From positions 1 to 64,000 of the forward strand of contig NZ_CAKE01000022.1 of assembly GCF_000296835.1 (NCBI RefSeq): a stretch of 64,000 nucleotides of DNA, written 5' to 3'. Position numbers and translations under genes: made by a program. The notes beneath the pieces are model-generated. The model worked only from the letters and a program-made list of their open reading frames with translations, was not told the DNA's origin and made no database searches. Origin of the DNA: Lactobacillus hominis DSM 23910 = CRBIP 24.179 (lineage in GTDB: Bacteria; Bacillota; Bacilli; Lactobacillales; Lactobacillaceae). Below, one piece after another: positions 34,173 through 45,938 of the stretch. Within the stretch, counting starts at the first letter, position 1. Every line of letters starts with the position of its first letter.

Positions 34173-34700
34173 TTAAAATGGGAGATCATCATCTGAGATA
34201 TCGATAGAACTACCTGAATCTGCAAATGGATCTTGCGGTTGCGCATTGTTATTAGTGTTAGCGGTATTGTTGTTAGTGCTTGGTGCACTATTTCCACCAA
34301 AGTTATTAGTACTTGGTGCACCAGCATTATTACCAGCTTGTGGTGCAAATCCTGGGTTACTTTGACGATTCTCACGATCGCGACGTGATTCCAACAATGA
34401 GAAGTTATCTACGACTACTTCAGTAACGTAGACCCTCTTACCATCTTTATCATCATATGTTCTCGTTTGAAGACGTCCTTGAATACCAACTAATGAGCCT
34501 TTTGAAGTAAAGTTAGCAAAGTTCTCTGCAGCTTTACGCCAAATTACACAACTGATGAAATCAGCGCCACGCTCACCTTGGCTATTAGTATATTGACGAT
34601 CAACAGCAAGAGTAAACGTAGCAACTGAGATTCCGCTCCCAGTAGTACGTAAATCAGGATCACGTGTTAAACGGCCAACAAGTACAACATTATTAATCAT
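34173..34700 (-). CDS. ssb: Single-stranded DNA-binding protein
   Basis: This 175-residue protein has an N-terminal OB-fold ([20 protein letters not shown] through about residue 110), a Gly/Asn/Pro-rich flexible linker, and the acidic C-terminal tip DISDDDLPF that docks partner repair and replication proteins. AAGGGG precedes the ATG. It is in the operon with rpsF and rpsR. Confidence 0.97.
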   Translation of the reverse strand: MINNVVLVGRLTRDPDLRTTGSGISVATFTLAVDRQYTNSQGERGADFISCVIWRKAAENFANFTSKGSLVGIQGRLQTRTYDDKDGKRVYVTEVVVDNFSLLESRRDRENRQSNPGFAPQAGNNAGAPSTNNFGGNSAPSTNNNTANTNNNAQPQDPFADSGSSIDISDDDLPF

Positions 34701-34734
34701 ACTTTTGTCCCCTTCCTAATTCACGAAAAAATAA

Positions 34735-35031
34735 TTACTTGTCTAATTTAACAGTCATTGAACGTAAGATTTGGTTATCAATACGTGAAAGACGACCAAA
34801 TTCGTTAACTGCATCTGCGTTATCAGCAGTGAAAGTTAAAATGTGGTATGTACCTTCACGGTATTTATCCATTTCGTAAGCGAAACGTCTCTTACCCCAA
34901 TCCTTAGATTCAAGATCTTGAGCACCGTTGTCGGTTACAACCTTGTCAAAACGTTCAATCAAAGCCTTCTTTGAATCTTCGTCAATGTCAGGCTTGATGA
35001 TGTAAGTAACTTCGTACTTAGTTTTTGCCAT
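34735..35031 (-). CDS. rpsF: 30S ribosomal protein S6
   Basis: This 98-residue protein has the family pattern [13 protein letters not shown] and [20 protein letters not shown] start at the ATG at 35031 because AGGAGG lies 9 bases upstream; an ATG 18 bases earlier lies before the ribosome site. It is first in the operon, so it is a likely place for S6:S18 autoregulation (see the leader hairpin). Confidence 0.96.
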   Translation of the reverse strand: MAKTKYEVTYIIKPDIDEDSKKALIERFDKVVTDNGAQDLESKDWGKRRFAYEMDKYREGTYHILTFTADNADAVNEFGRLSRIDNQILRSMTVKLDK

Positions 35032-35034
35032 ATA

Positions 35035-35090
35035 AATGCACCTCCTCATGGACTAAATGGTTCTTGTGTCAAATCAAGAACAAGGAGTAA
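35035..35090 (-). promoter_or_regulatory. rpsF leader hairpin with potential Shine-Dalgarno masking
   Basis: A perfect stem, GTTCTTG/CAAGAAC (35060-35081), precedes the ribosome site. The sequence before it, ACTCCT, can pair with AGGAGG of the Shine-Dalgarno, extending the helix. Known S6:S18 leaders regulate this operon in other bacteria; I do not see the diagnostic CCG clearly, so the family match is tentative. Confidence 0.4.
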
Positions 35091-35130
35091 TGAATAATAT
35101 TACTCACAATGGTTGATTTTATCACAGAAA

Positions 35131-35216
35131 CAAAAAAATTACCAAACTTTTTTCACGTGATCCTGAGCAAATTGCTCATTATTTATTACACGAAAAGTTG
35201 GTAATTTTATTTTTAA
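35131..35216 (-). terminator. Long hairpin terminator of gyrA
   Basis: AAATTACCAA...TTGGTAATTT form a long imperfect outer stem, with an inner GAGCAA/TTGCTC stem. T-rich tracts flank it. It lies between the gyrA stop and the rpsF leader. Confidence 0.75.
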
Positions 35217-35222
35217 TCTAAA

Positions 35223-37739
35223 TTATTCTTGTGAATCTTCTGAATTATCGCCGTCAGTTAACGCATTTTCTTCAGAATTTTCATTTTCTTGCTCGTCATC
35301 GTCTTGCGCTGGAATAGCGGTTACGCTGGCAACTTTAGCACCATCATCAACACGAATTAACTTGACACCTAAAGTAGCACGACCAGTTTGAGAAACATCG
35401 TTGACGTCGAATCTGATCATTACTCCGGCACTAGTAATTAACATGATGTCTTCATCGCCATTAACTACAGTTACACCAGCCAATGGACCGTTCTTTTCAC
35501 CGATATTAGCGGTCTTGATACCTTTTCCGCCGCGGCCTTTAACTGGATATTCTGAAGCAGCGGTACGTTTACCGTAACCTTTTTCAGAAATTACTAAAAC
35601 TTCTGAATCAGGCTCTAAGATATCAGAACCAACTACATAGTCATTTTCACGTAAGTTAATTCCGCGAACACCAGCAGCGGTACGTCCCATTGCACGAACG
35701 TCGCTTTCGTTAAAGGTTACAGCATAGCCTAAGTGAGTTCCAATTAAAATGTTTTGCTTACCATTAGTCGTCAAAACATTATTTAATTCATCGCCATCGC
35801 GCAAAGTTAAAGCAATCAATCCACTACGTCTAATATTGCTAAATTCGCTAACGTGAGTTCTCTTTACAGTTCCTAAACGCGTTACAAAGAACAAGTAGTT
35901 GTCTTGCGCATCTTCAGGAACATTGATGACAGCTTGAATTTTTTCGCCTTTATCTAACTGCAATAAGTTAATGATTGGCAATCCCTTGGCATTTCTTCCA
36001 AATTCAGGAATTTCGTAAGCCTTCTTAGAATATACCTTACCTAAGTTAGTGAAGAAGAGTAAGAAGTCATGGGTGCTTGAGAAGATCAAGTGGTTGATAA
36101 AGTCATCGTCTTGAACTCCCATACCTTTAATACCACGACCACCACGGTTTTGAACTTTAAAATCGCTCGCTGGCATTCTCTTAATGTAGCCGTTGTGAGT
36201 TAAAGTAAGCAATACGTCTTCTTTTTCGATTAAGTCTTCGTCTTCGATAGAAACTACTTCACCCGCAGCAATTTCAGTTCTTCTCTCATCCCCAAAACGC
36301 TTTTGGATATCAAGCAATTCATCATAAATAATCTTATCGATACGTTCAGGCTTAGCCAAAATATCGCGATAATCAGCAATCTTTGCTTGTAATTCTTGAT
36401 ATTCAGCTTCAATCTTGTCGCGCTCTAAACCTGTCAAACGAACCAAACGCATATCTAATATGGCTTGCGATTGACGATCATCTAAGCCAAAGCGAGAAAT
36501 CAATTGCGCCTTAGCAATATCGCTGGTCTTAGAACCACGGATAATCTTGATAATTTCATCAATATGGTCTAAAGCGATTCTTAAACCTTCAAGAATATGA
36601 GCACGTGCTTCAGCTTTTCTTAAGTCAAACTTAGTTCTACGTGTAATAACGTCTTCTTGGTGGTCTAAGTAATATTGCAGCATTTGCTTTAAAGTTAAAA
36701 AGTGCGGTGCACCATTAACAATTGCCACCATATTGATACCAAAGTTGGCTTGCATTTGGGTTTCTTTGAATAAATTATTCAAAACCACGCTGGCACTAGC
36801 ATCACGACGAATATCAATCGTAATTCTCATACCAGTCTGGTCAGATTCATCACGAACACCAGTAATTCCATCGATAATTTTTTCACGTGCTAAATCAGCG
36901 ATCTTTTTAACTAATTCGGCTTTATTTACCAAGTATGGGATTTCGCTAACAACGATGCGTTCACGACCATTTTTCTCAGTTTCGATATTAGTCTTAGCAC
37001 GTACAACTATATTGCCCTTGCCGCTTTCGTAAGCGCGATAAATTCCGCTGCGTCCCATGACAATACCACCAGTTGGAAAGTCTGGTCCAGGAATGACCTT
37101 CATCAAATCCTTAACCGTTACGTCAGGATTATCCATCAACATATGGATTCCGCTTATTACTTCAGCCAAGTTGTGAGGCGGAATATTAGTAGTCATACCA
37201 ACAGCAATACCGCTAGCACCGTTTACTAACAAATTAGGAATTCTAGCTGGCAAAACAACTGGTTCATTTTCAGTATCATCGTAGTTACGTTGCCAATCAA
37301 TGGTTTCTTTATTGATGTCGCGCAACATTTCAACGGCGATTTTACTCATACGAGCTTCAGTATAACGCATAGCAGCTGGTTCATCGCCGTCTACAGAACC
37401 AAAGTTTCCGTGACCGTCGACTAGCATGTAGCGGTATGAGAAATCTTGAGCCATGTGGGCCATTGCCAAATAAATTGATGAGTCACCATGTGGGTGGAAT
37501 TTACCCATAACTTCACCAACAATTCTGGCACTCTTTTTATATGGCTTATCGGGACTGACGCCCAATTCGTTCATTCCGTACAAAATACGACGCTGCACTG
37601 GCTTTAAACCATCTCTAACATCAGGTAAAGCACGCGCAACGATAACTGACATTGCATAATCCAAAAATGAACTACGCATAGTGTGAGTCAGATCAACATT
37701 TCGTATTCTGCGATCTTGCATTTGATTATCGTTATCCAT
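35223..37739 (-). CDS. gyrA: DNA gyrase subunit A
   Basis: This 838-residue protein is the breakage-reunion subunit of gyrase. Its active tyrosine lies in [12 protein letters not shown]. The quinolone-determining region reads [17 protein letters not shown] with wild-type-like Ser positions. The C-terminal beta-pinwheel carries the GyrA box [11 protein letters not shown]. The tail is acidic. GGAGA precedes the ATG, 9 bp downstream of gyrB. Confidence 0.98.
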   Translation of the reverse strand: MDNDNQMQDRRIRNVDLTHTMRSSFLDYAMSVIVARALPDVRDGLKPVQRRILYGMNELGVSPDKPYKKSARIVGEVMGKFHPHGDSSIYLAMAHMAQDFSYRYMLVDGHGNFGSVDGDEPAAMRYTEARMSKIAVEMLRDINKETIDWQRNYDDTENEPVVLPARIPNLLVNGASGIAVGMTTNIPPHNLAEVISGIHMLMDNPDVTVKDLMKVIPGPDFPTGGIVMGRSGIYRAYESGKGNIVVRAKTNIETEKNGRERIVVSEIPYLVNKAELVKKIADLAREKIIDGITGVRDESDQTGMRITIDIRRDASASVVLNNLFKETQMQANFGINMVAIVNGAPHFLTLKQMLQYYLDHQEDVITRRTKFDLRKAEARAHILEGLRIALDHIDEIIKIIRGSKTSDIAKAQLISRFGLDDRQSQAILDMRLVRLTGLERDKIEAEYQELQAKIADYRDILAKPERIDKIIYDELLDIQKRFGDERRTEIAAGEVVSIEDEDLIEKEDVLLTLTHNGYIKRMPASDFKVQNRGGRGIKGMGVQDDDFINHLIFSSTHDFLLFFTNLGKVYSKKAYEIPEFGRNAKGLPIINLLQLDKGEKIQAVINVPEDAQDNYLFFVTRLGTVKRTHVSEFSNIRRSGLIALTLRDGDELNNVLTTNGKQNILIGTHLGYAVTFNESDVRAMGRTAAGVRGINLRENDYVVGSDILEPDSEVLVISEKGYGKRTAASEYPVKGRGGKGIKTANIGEKNGPLAGVTVVNGDEDIMLITSAGVMIRFDVNDVSQTGRATLGVKLIRVDDGAKVASVTAIPAQDDDEQENENSEENALTDGDNSEDSQE

Positions 37740-37748
37740 CTAAATCTC

Positions 37749-39716
<1,968 letters not shown>

Positions 39717-40841
39717 TTAATTCTCCTCTTTAGTAATAATTCCTGACTTGATGTAGTAAATTCTTGGCGTCTTCACTACTTCCCAGGAAATTCCTTCCAA
39801 ATCCGTAGTAGTAATAAAAGTTTGGGTTTTTCCATGAATGTAATTAAGTAAGCTGCTCTGGCGATTATGATCTAATTCGCTCATCACATCATCCAATAGT
39901 AAAATGGGATACTCATTAGTCAGATGATGCACCAGCTGGATTTCAGCTAACTTGATACTCAAAGCAATTGTTCGCTGCTGACCTTGAGAAGCATAATCAT
40001 GAGCATTTTTACCATTAATCTTAAAAAGCAAATCATCGCGATGAGGCCCGGTCAGCGTAGTTCCTTTGCGAATTTCGTTTGCCTTATTTTTATGAAAACT
40101 ATCTAAAACTTTATGATAGATCTCATCAACTTGATCACCGGCCTCAATTTCGTTAATTGAAGGTCGATAGTAGATTTCGAGTTGTTCTTTATTTGCACTA
40201 ATTTGACTATGTGCATCATGGGCATAACTATTTAACAATTTTACGAAGTTGAGTCTGCGATAAATAATTTCCGCAGCGATACCTGCCAGTTGATCTGACA
40301 AGACATCTAAAAAAATCTTATCTTTTGCTTTGCCTAAAGACAGCTGCTTAAGATAATTATTTTTTTGCTGTAGAACTTGCCGATATTGACTAGAAAAATA
40401 CAGATATTCTGCATTGATTTGTCCAAATTCCAAATCCATAAATCTACGCCTTAAAGCGGGTGCTCCTTTAACCAAGGCTAAATCTTCAGGTGAAAACAAA
40501 ATCGCATTCATTTGTCCGACATATTTGGACAATTTTTTTTGCTCTAACCGATTAATCCAGGCCTTTTTGCCCTTAGGCGATAAGCGTAATTTTAGTTCTA
40601 CTTCGACCTGACTTTTGTGCACCTTGCCTTGAAGACCAGCGTATTTACTGCCAAAGCGAATCAATTCTTTATCGGTGCTAGTTCGATGAGAACGCGTTAA
40701 CGCTAAAAAATAGATTGCTTCTAACAAATTGGTCTTTCCTTGGGCATTTTGACCTAAAAAAATATTAATTTGTGGATCAAAATCTGTTTGCAAAGTTGAG
40801 AAATTTCGAAAATCCTTCAAAGCCAAATTTTCTAAATACAT
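39717..40841 (-). CDS. recF: DNA replication and repair protein RecF
   Basis: This 374-residue ABC-type ATPase has Walker [14 protein letters not shown] (about residues 29-41), a signature [16 protein letters not shown] and Walker [15 protein letters not shown]. It helps RecA loading at gapped DNA. It directly follows yaaA. Its 3' end carries a Noc-site-like sequence (39778-39791). Confidence 0.97.
   Translation of the reverse strand: MYLENLALKDFRNFSTLQTDFDPQINIFLGQNAQGKTNLLEAIYFLALTRSHRTSTDKELIRFGSKYAGLQGKVHKSQVEVELKLRLSPKGKKAWINRLEQKKLSKYVGQMNAILFSPEDLALVKGAPALRRRFMDLEFGQINAEYLYFSSQYRQVLQQKNNYLKQLSLGKAKDKIFLDVLSDQLAGIAAEIIYRRLNFVKLLNSYAHDAHSQISANKEQLEIYYRPSINEIEAGDQVDEIYHKVLDSFHKNKANEIRKGTTLTGPHRDDLLFKINGKNAHDYASQGQQRTIALSIKLAEIQLVHHLTNEYPILLLDDVMSELDHNRQSSLLNYIHGKTQTFITTTDLEGISWEVVKTPRIYYIKSGIITKEEN
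39778..39791. other. Noc-binding-site-like sequence 4
   Basis: ACTTCCCAGGAAAT differs from the family palindrome by one outer base. It is within recF. Confidence 0.35.
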
Positions 40842-40843
40842 GA

Positions 40844-41065
40844 CTACTCCGCAACAAATTTATAGGTTTGTCCCTCAACTTCAACTACATCATCTGGATG
40901 AAGCTTTTTACCTCTACGATTTTCTGGTGCCCCATTTAACTTAACTGGGTTGTCTTTTAAATACCACTTAGCCTGTCCACCGGAAGAAATAATACTTTCT
41001 TCTTTAAGAAATTGAGCTAAAGTAATAAATTCACCCTTAATTGTGAAATTTTTAATACTACTCAC
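40844..41065 (-). CDS. yaaA: S4-domain protein YaaA (RNA-binding)
   Basis: This 73-residue S4-like protein has the motif [20 protein letters not shown] then [21 protein letters not shown]. It lies between dnaN and recF as in most Firmicutes. It probably binds rRNA. The start is a GTG, with a weak ribosome site. Confidence 0.93.
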   Translation of the reverse strand: MSSIKNFTIKGEFITLAQFLKEESIISSGGQAKWYLKDNPVKLNGAPENRRGKKLHPDDVVEVEGQTYKFVAE

Positions 41066-41190
41066 CCCATTTAACTAGTTATACCTTATTATTATACCGT
41101 TTTTCACGATGAAAAACAATTCACATTCGCCTTCTAAGCGCTTTTGAATGAATTTATAGTTAACTAATATCCCTATACTCAAACGTACAA

Positions 41191-41232
41191 AAAAAGCTGA
41201 AAATGGCAAAATTTGCCTTTTCAGCTTAAGTT
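41191..41232 (-). terminator. Terminator after dnaN
   Basis: The hairpin AAGCTGAAAA/TTTTCAGCTT with inner GGCAAA/TTTGCC is flanked by A- and T-runs. It partly separates dnaN from yaaA. Confidence 0.8.
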
Positions 41233-41257
41233 ATCACCAAAAAATACTTCGAGACTT

Positions 41258-42388
41258 TTAGAATGTTCTAACCGGAGTAATCAATTGCGTAAAGTCAACG
41301 TCTTCTTTTGCTGGCGTAACAGTAAATGGACGTAATGGCTGAGTAAATTTCATGACAATTGAATCAGTAATTGAAGCTCTTAGAGCGTCTCGTAAATAAT
41401 CTGGGTTAAATGCAATTTCCAAGCTATCGCCAGTTAAACTCTTAAATGGAATTTCTTCTTCAACATTTCCGATTTCGGCAGATTGACCACGCAAAACTAC
41501 GCTTTGCTTATCAGTGTCTAAATTCATCTTAACCACGTTGTTGCGACTTTCGTGGGTAAGCAAACTTGCACGGTCCAAAGAACGAGATAAAGTAGACAAA
41601 TCAAATTCTACTTGAGTTGTAGAGCTAGTTGGGATTAAGCGATCAGTATCTGGATATGATCCTTCTAGTAAACGTGAGTAAAATGCAATATTTCCAATAT
41701 TGAAAAGTACTTGATTATCACCTGGGTTAACAGTAATTTCAGGGTCTTTTTCACCAATAATTCTAGAAAATTCAACTAGACTATTTCCAGGAATTACCAA
41801 ATTAGATTTCACTTCAGGTCCGTTTTCTACAGAAATTGTTCTTTGAGACAAACGATGACTATCAGTAGCAACAGCTTTAATTGCATTACTGCTAAAGCTA
41901 AAGTTAACCCCATTTAAAGTTGGACGGCTTTCTTGGTTAGCAACAGCAAATACAGTTTCGTTAATTACTTCTCTAAAAGTTTTACCGGAAAGCTCGAAAG
42001 CTGCATCGGTTGGAATTTCTGGTAAACGTGGATAATTATTTGCATCCAAACCGTTAATCATAAATTCGGTATTTTCAGATGTGATTTTTGTTTGGAAACT
42101 TTCTTTTACTTCAAATGAAAAGTCTTTGCCCGGCAATTTTTTGATAATTTCACTGAAAAAGCGTGCTGGTAAAACGATTGAACCAGTTGATTCAACTGTT
42201 AAATCATCGTTAACTGGAATTTTGATTTCAATAGAAATATCAGTATCGCTACCAGTTAAGACTAATTCTTGTTCAGAAAGATCCAATTTGATTCCGCTTA
42301 AAATCGGAATAGTAGCACGTGAAGAAATAGCACGCATAACATTGTTCAAATTATCGAGGAACAAATTTCTATTTATTGTAAATTGCAT
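41258..42388 (-). CDS. dnaN: DNA polymerase III beta sliding clamp
   Basis: This 376-residue protein has three repeated clamp domains. The start MQFTINRNLFLDNLNNVMRA and the C-terminal FTVTPAKEDVDFTQLITPVRTF are typical. It encircles DNA and tethers polymerase III. GGAGGAT precedes the ATG. The 182-bp gap from dnaA carries the unwinding element. Confidence 0.98.
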   Translation of the reverse strand: MQFTINRNLFLDNLNNVMRAISSRATIPILSGIKLDLSEQELVLTGSDTDISIEIKIPVNDDLTVESTGSIVLPARFFSEIIKKLPGKDFSFEVKESFQTKITSENTEFMINGLDANNYPRLPEIPTDAAFELSGKTFREVINETVFAVANQESRPTLNGVNFSFSSNAIKAVATDSHRLSQRTISVENGPEVKSNLVIPGNSLVEFSRIIGEKDPEITVNPGDNQVLFNIGNIAFYSRLLEGSYPDTDRLIPTSSTTQVEFDLSTLSRSLDRASLLTHESRNNVVKMNLDTDKQSVVLRGQSAEIGNVEEEIPFKSLTGDSLEIAFNPDYLRDALRASITDSIVMKFTQPLRPFTVTPAKEDVDFTQLITPVRTF

Positions 42389-42415
42389 TGATTATCCTCC
42401 GTTTATTTTTGAGTA

Positions 42416-42470
42416 CTCTTTTTTATTTAATTATATATTTAAATACTTAGAAGTAGTAGTAGGTACGGTG
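42416..42470. other. oriC unwinding element with DnaA-trios
   Basis: On the minus strand CCTACTACTACTTCTAAG (42446-42463) is a run of DnaA-trio triplets. It runs into an AT-only tract (42416-42446). The layout matches the Bacillus basal unwinding system between dnaA and dnaN. Nearby sequence holds weak DnaA-box matches. Confidence 0.75.
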
Positions 42471-42529
42471 GATTATGTTGAAAACTGTAATAATCCACTG
42501 ATATGAAAGAAAAGTACTTGTACAAAACA

Positions 42530-42556
42530 TGTGAATAATTCTAAAAGTTATCCACA
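42530..42556. other. DnaA boxes at the dnaA 3' end
   Basis: TTATCCACA at 42548-42556 is perfect. TGTGAATAA at 42530-42538 has one mismatch to the reverse box. Confidence 0.85.
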
Positions 42557-42570
42557 TGTTATTAACTTTA

Positions 42571-43932
42571 CTAATGATCAAGCATTGCTTTCAAATCATA
42601 CACAGCCGACTTAATATCTGAGTCAGTTTTGATTGCACGATCGATTTTTTCGACTGCGTGCATGACTGTCGTATGATCTTTTCCGCCAAATTCTTGACCA
42701 ATTTTTGGCAAACTAGAATCTGTTAACTCACGCGACAAATACATGGCAATTTGGCGTGGGACAACAATCTGCTTTACCCTCTTTTTACCTTTTAATTCGG
42801 CAGTAGAGGTTTGGAAATAGTTGGCAACGACTTCTTGAATCTTGGATATCTGCAGTCCACGATTTTTTTGGACTAGTTTTAAGTCGGTTAAAGCTTCTTT
42901 AGCTAAATCGACATTAATATCTTCTTTTTCAATCGTTGCATGAGCTTGCACTTTAACTAATGCGCCTTCGAGTTCACGGATATTAGTATCTACTTGCGAA
43001 GCGATATAGTCTAAAGTATTGTCGTCAATTGAAAGTCCGTCTGCTTCGGCTTTTTTACGCAAAATTGCAATGCGAGTTTCTAGATCAGGCGGCGTTATTT
43101 CGACCTGTAGTCCCCAGGTGAACCGCGAAACTAATCTTTCAGATAACGCTGGAATTTCGTTCGGCAAACGATCACTAGTCATTACGATTTGCTTTTGATC
43201 GTTGTAAAGCGTCTCAAAGGTGTGGAAAAATTCTTCTTGAATCCCCTCTTTTTTAGCAAAGAATTGAATATCATCTACTAATAAGAGATCACAGGTACGA
43301 TATTTTTCACGAAATTCGTCTTGGGTCTTATTTTTTATGGAATTAATAAAATCATTAACGAAGGTTTCGCTTTGAATGTAAACAACTTTGGCATTCGGCT
43401 TTTCCGCAAGCATTTGATGACCGATTGCTTGCATTAGGTGAGTTTTACCAAGACCTACACCACCAAAGATAAATAAAGGATTGTAAAAACTACCTGGATT
43501 ATCGGCAACTGCTAAAGCAGCTCCGGCAGCAAGTTTGTTGCCTTCGCCTTGAACAAAAGTATCAAAAGTATATTTACTATTTAATTGCAAATCTTTAGCA
43601 AATTCATCAGGTGCTTCTTCGTGAACTGGTTTTGGCTCAGTATGCGGTTGAGGTGTAACAAAGCGTTCAGGTCCTTCTTCGCCTGCAACGGTGAAAACTG
43701 GAGAAATTTCCATATCAGCGTAAGCATATGCTTCTTGAACTAATTGAGATGCAAGATTTTTTTCCCAATAGCCTTTTGACACGGGAGATTCTACAGCAAT
43801 TAACATTTGTTTAGTAGTTTTATCAAAGGATAAAGGTTTAGTATTTTTAAACCATGCGTTATAGGCAACTTCACTGTAACGTTTTTTCATTTCAGAATTA
43901 AAAAATTGCCAAAATTTATCTAAATCAAACAA
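42571..43932 (-). CDS. dnaA: Chromosomal replication initiator DnaA
   Basis: This 453-residue initiator has domain I (MFDLDKFWQFF...), a linker, an AAA+ domain (Walker A GGVGLGKTHLM, Walker B LLLVDDIQFF) and domain IV with KGKKRVKQIVVPRQIAMYL and the DnaA-box signature GQEFGGKDHTTVMHAV. I choose the TTG at 43932, with GGAGG 8 bases upstream; it gives the MFDL start usual in lactobacilli. A TTG five codons earlier would lie inside the ribosome site. Confidence 0.97.
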   Translation of the reverse strand: MFDLDKFWQFFNSEMKKRYSEVAYNAWFKNTKPLSFDKTTKQMLIAVESPVSKGYWEKNLASQLVQEAYAYADMEISPVFTVAGEEGPERFVTPQPHTEPKPVHEEAPDEFAKDLQLNSKYTFDTFVQGEGNKLAAGAALAVADNPGSFYNPLFIFGGVGLGKTHLMQAIGHQMLAEKPNAKVVYIQSETFVNDFINSIKNKTQDEFREKYRTCDLLLVDDIQFFAKKEGIQEEFFHTFETLYNDQKQIVMTSDRLPNEIPALSERLVSRFTWGLQVEITPPDLETRIAILRKKAEADGLSIDDNTLDYIASQVDTNIRELEGALVKVQAHATIEKEDINVDLAKEALTDLKLVQKNRGLQISKIQEVVANYFQTSTAELKGKKRVKQIVVPRQIAMYLSRELTDSSLPKIGQEFGGKDHTTVMHAVEKIDRAIKTDSDIKSAVYDLKAMLDH

Positions 43933-43949
43933 AAAAAGATCCTCCAATT

Positions 43950-44300
43950 GGATGGTTTACGTTTTAAAACAAAATAAATTTTAGCATTTTTTAGTTAGGT
44001 TTTCCACAGGTGAATAAGCGTAAATAACAATTACACAGGGATGTGGATAATTATTTTTTGAGTTTCCACAAGCAAGAAGAAAACAAAACGAAAATACACT
44101 TTTTCCACAAGTGAAGTGTGCATAACTTTTGCTTATTTTTCAAAGGTTTAAAAGCTAATTTAAAAATTATTTCCACAGGCTGTGAATTCTGTTTTTCACA
44201 CCTTGTTGATTGTGGAAAACAGTGCGAATTATCCTGTGTATAATTTCTGAACGAAAAATTTATAAAAAATATTTCCACACCAAAAGATAAAAAATTGCGC
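43950..44300. other. oriC: oriC, DnaA-box cluster upstream of dnaA
   Basis: A perfect box, TGTGGATAA, is at 44042-44050. One-mismatch boxes are at 44000 (TTTTCCACA), 44101 (TTTTCCACA), 44117 (TGTGCATAA), 44211 (TGTGGAAAA) and 44235 (TGTGTATAA). Others with two mismatches fill the gap. The stretch is non-coding, AT-rich and divergent between dnaA and rpmH. The reading frame through it is a chance opening. Confidence 0.9.
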
Positions 44301-44330
44301 AAGAGTTTGGTATTTTTTTCTTTTAAAACC

Positions 44331-44359
44331 TTGGTTTTTTGCGGTAAATATGCTATCCT
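44331..44359 (+). promoter_or_regulatory. rpmH promoter
   Basis: TTGGTT (44331-44336), a 17-bp spacer and TATCCT (44354-44359) lie about 47 bp upstream of rpmH. Confidence 0.6.
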
Positions 44360-44405
44360 AATTTAGAAATTGTGCTTAAAGTACTAAAAACGGAGGTGCA
44401 TATTA

Positions 44406-44546
44406 ATGTCCACTAAGAGAACTTACCAACCTAAGAAGCGTCACCGTTCACGCGTTCATGGTTTCATGAAACGTATGGCTACTGCAAACGGCCGTAAGGT
44501 TTTAGCAAGACGCCGTAAGAAGGGTAGAAAAGTCTTATCTGCTTAA
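44406..44546 (+). CDS. rpmH: 50S ribosomal protein L34
   Basis: This 46-residue basic protein starts [20 protein letters not shown] and ends [11 protein letters not shown]. Length and sequence are typical of L34. CGGAGGTG precedes the ATG. It is the first gene right of oriC and is co-oriented with replication. Confidence 0.98.
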   Translation: MSTKRTYQPKKRHRSRVHGFMKRMATANGRKVLARRRKKGRKVLSA

Positions 44547-44574
44547 GCCACTGAACTCAGTGGTTTTTTTAATC
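44547..44574 (+). terminator. Terminator/attenuator between rpmH and rnpA
   Basis: The hairpin CCACTG-AACT-CAGTGG is followed by seven Ts. Only 20 bp separate it from rnpA, so it probably reduces rather than abolishes read-through. Confidence 0.8.
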
Positions 44575-44593
44575 TAAGTTAGGATGAAAAGTT

Positions 44594-44956
44594 TTGAGAA
44601 AATCCTACCGAGTAAAATCCGAAAAAGATTTTCAAACTGTATTTGAATATGGCCAATCTATGGCGAATCGGGCCTTTGTTCTTTATGTTTTACCTAAAGA
44701 GGGTCAGAAGCATTTTCGCGTAGGTATTTCTGTCGGAAAAAAAGTTGGTCACACAGCTGTAGTAAGGAATAGATTGAAAAGATATATTCGTGCTACACTC
44801 ACTGAATTTAAACCAAATATTAAACCTGATTTAGATTTTTTAGTGATTGCTAGGCCATATGCGAGAGATTTTAATATGGTAAGAACCAGAAAGAATCTTG
44901 AACATATAATGAAGCTTTCACATATTCTGACTACTACGGAAACCGAGGAACAGTAG
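44594..44956 (+). CDS. rnpA: Ribonuclease P protein component
   Basis: This 120-residue basic protein has the RNR signature in [25 protein letters not shown]. It assists the RNA subunit in tRNA 5' maturation. The start is a TTG with AGGATG upstream. Its stop is directly followed by the yidC GTG. Confidence 0.96.
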   Translation: MRKSYRVKSEKDFQTVFEYGQSMANRAFVLYVLPKEGQKHFRVGISVGKKVGHTAVVRNRLKRYIRATLTEFKPNIKPDLDFLVIARPYARDFNMVRTRKNLEHIMKLSHILTTTETEEQ

Positions 44957-44957
44957 A

Positions 44958-45830
44958 GTGAAAGACCTTTTAACAAAGAAAAATTTAAAAAGGCTTGTAC
45001 TTGTTTTAGGAATTGTAGCATTAGTACTCACTGTAAGTGGGTGTGCTGCACCAACAGCAGGTAATATTCAACCAATTTCTCATACAAGCGGAAGCTGGTG
45101 GGATAGATACGTTCTGTATTACTTGTCACAATTCATTTTATGGATTGCAAGTTTGGTAAATAATTCCTATGGCTGGGCTATCGTAATCTTTACTATCATT
45201 ATTAGAATTATCTTATTCCCACTGCAGGCTCTTTCTATTAAGAGTATGGCCAAGCAGCAAAAGCTCCAACCTCAGATGGATGCTTTACGTAAGAAATATT
45301 CTGGTACTGATGTAGAGACACGCCAAAAATTACAGGCTGAAACAAGCAAGCTTTATAAAGAAGCTGGCGTAAATCCATATGTTGGATGTTTGCCACTTTT
45401 GATTCAATTGCCAATTATGTGGGGACTGTATCAAGCAATTTATCGAACACCAGAATTGATGAACGGTAAATTCTTATGGATGGACTTAGGACGTCCTGAC
45501 CCATACTACATCATGCCAATTTTAGCTGCGGTATTTACTTTTATGTCTTCATATATTAGTCAAATGTCACAGCCACAATCATCCCAAAATGGTATGACAA
45601 AATCTATGACCTACGTAATGCCAGTAATTATTGGTGTTTCAGCAATTGGAATTCAGTCAGCAATTTCAGTTTACTGGGTTATTTCCAACCTCTTCCAAGT
45701 AGTTCAAACCTTTATTTTGCAAAATCCATTCAAGTATCAACGTGAAATGGAACAACAAAAAGAGGCTGAGCGTGAACGTGAGCGTCGTTTACGCAAGACC
45801 TACAAGAAGTTAGGCCGTAAGAAAAAGTAA
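44958..45830 (+). CDS. yidC: Membrane protein insertase YidC (lipoprotein form)
   Basis: This 290-residue Oxa1-family insertase has a lipoprotein signal with lipobox LTVSGC at about residues 24-29. Five membrane helices follow, with the family pattern FPLQALSIKSMAKQQKLQPQM and a highly basic tail (KTYKKLGRKKK). It inserts and folds membrane proteins. The start is a GTG just after rnpA. Confidence 0.95.
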   Translation: MKDLLTKKNLKRLVLVLGIVALVLTVSGCAAPTAGNIQPISHTSGSWWDRYVLYYLSQFILWIASLVNNSYGWAIVIFTIIIRIILFPLQALSIKSMAKQQKLQPQMDALRKKYSGTDVETRQKLQAETSKLYKEAGVNPYVGCLPLLIQLPIMWGLYQAIYRTPELMNGKFLWMDLGRPDPYYIMPILAAVFTFMSSYISQMSQPQSSQNGMTKSMTYVMPVIIGVSAIGIQSAISVYWVISNLFQVVQTFILQNPFKYQREMEQQKEAERERERRLRKTYKKLGRKKK

Positions 45831-45864
45831 ATAAATTATCTAAATCATATAGATAAAGTAGTCA

Positions 45865-45912
45865 AAGTGCTTTGTCCATCATGTTTCAATGGTGGAGTGG
45901 GCACTTTTTTTA
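45865..45912 (+). terminator. Terminator after yidC
   Basis: The two-part hairpin AAGTGC/GGCACTT outside and CCATCAT/ATGGTGG inside is followed by seven Ts. Confidence 0.85.
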
Positions 45913-45938
45913 TTGAAATTTTTAGTTAGGGAGTAAAA

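Noticed and set aside
35150-35162. TTTCACGTGATCC as a further parS site
   Set aside because: Only one half of the palindrome fits; it belongs to the gyrA terminator stem. The same holds for partial CACGTG matches near 10613, 36885, 46188 and 62071.
44051-44302. 83-codon minus-strand frame in oriC
   Set aside because: It is made of DnaA-box and AT-rich origin sequence, with no ribosome site.
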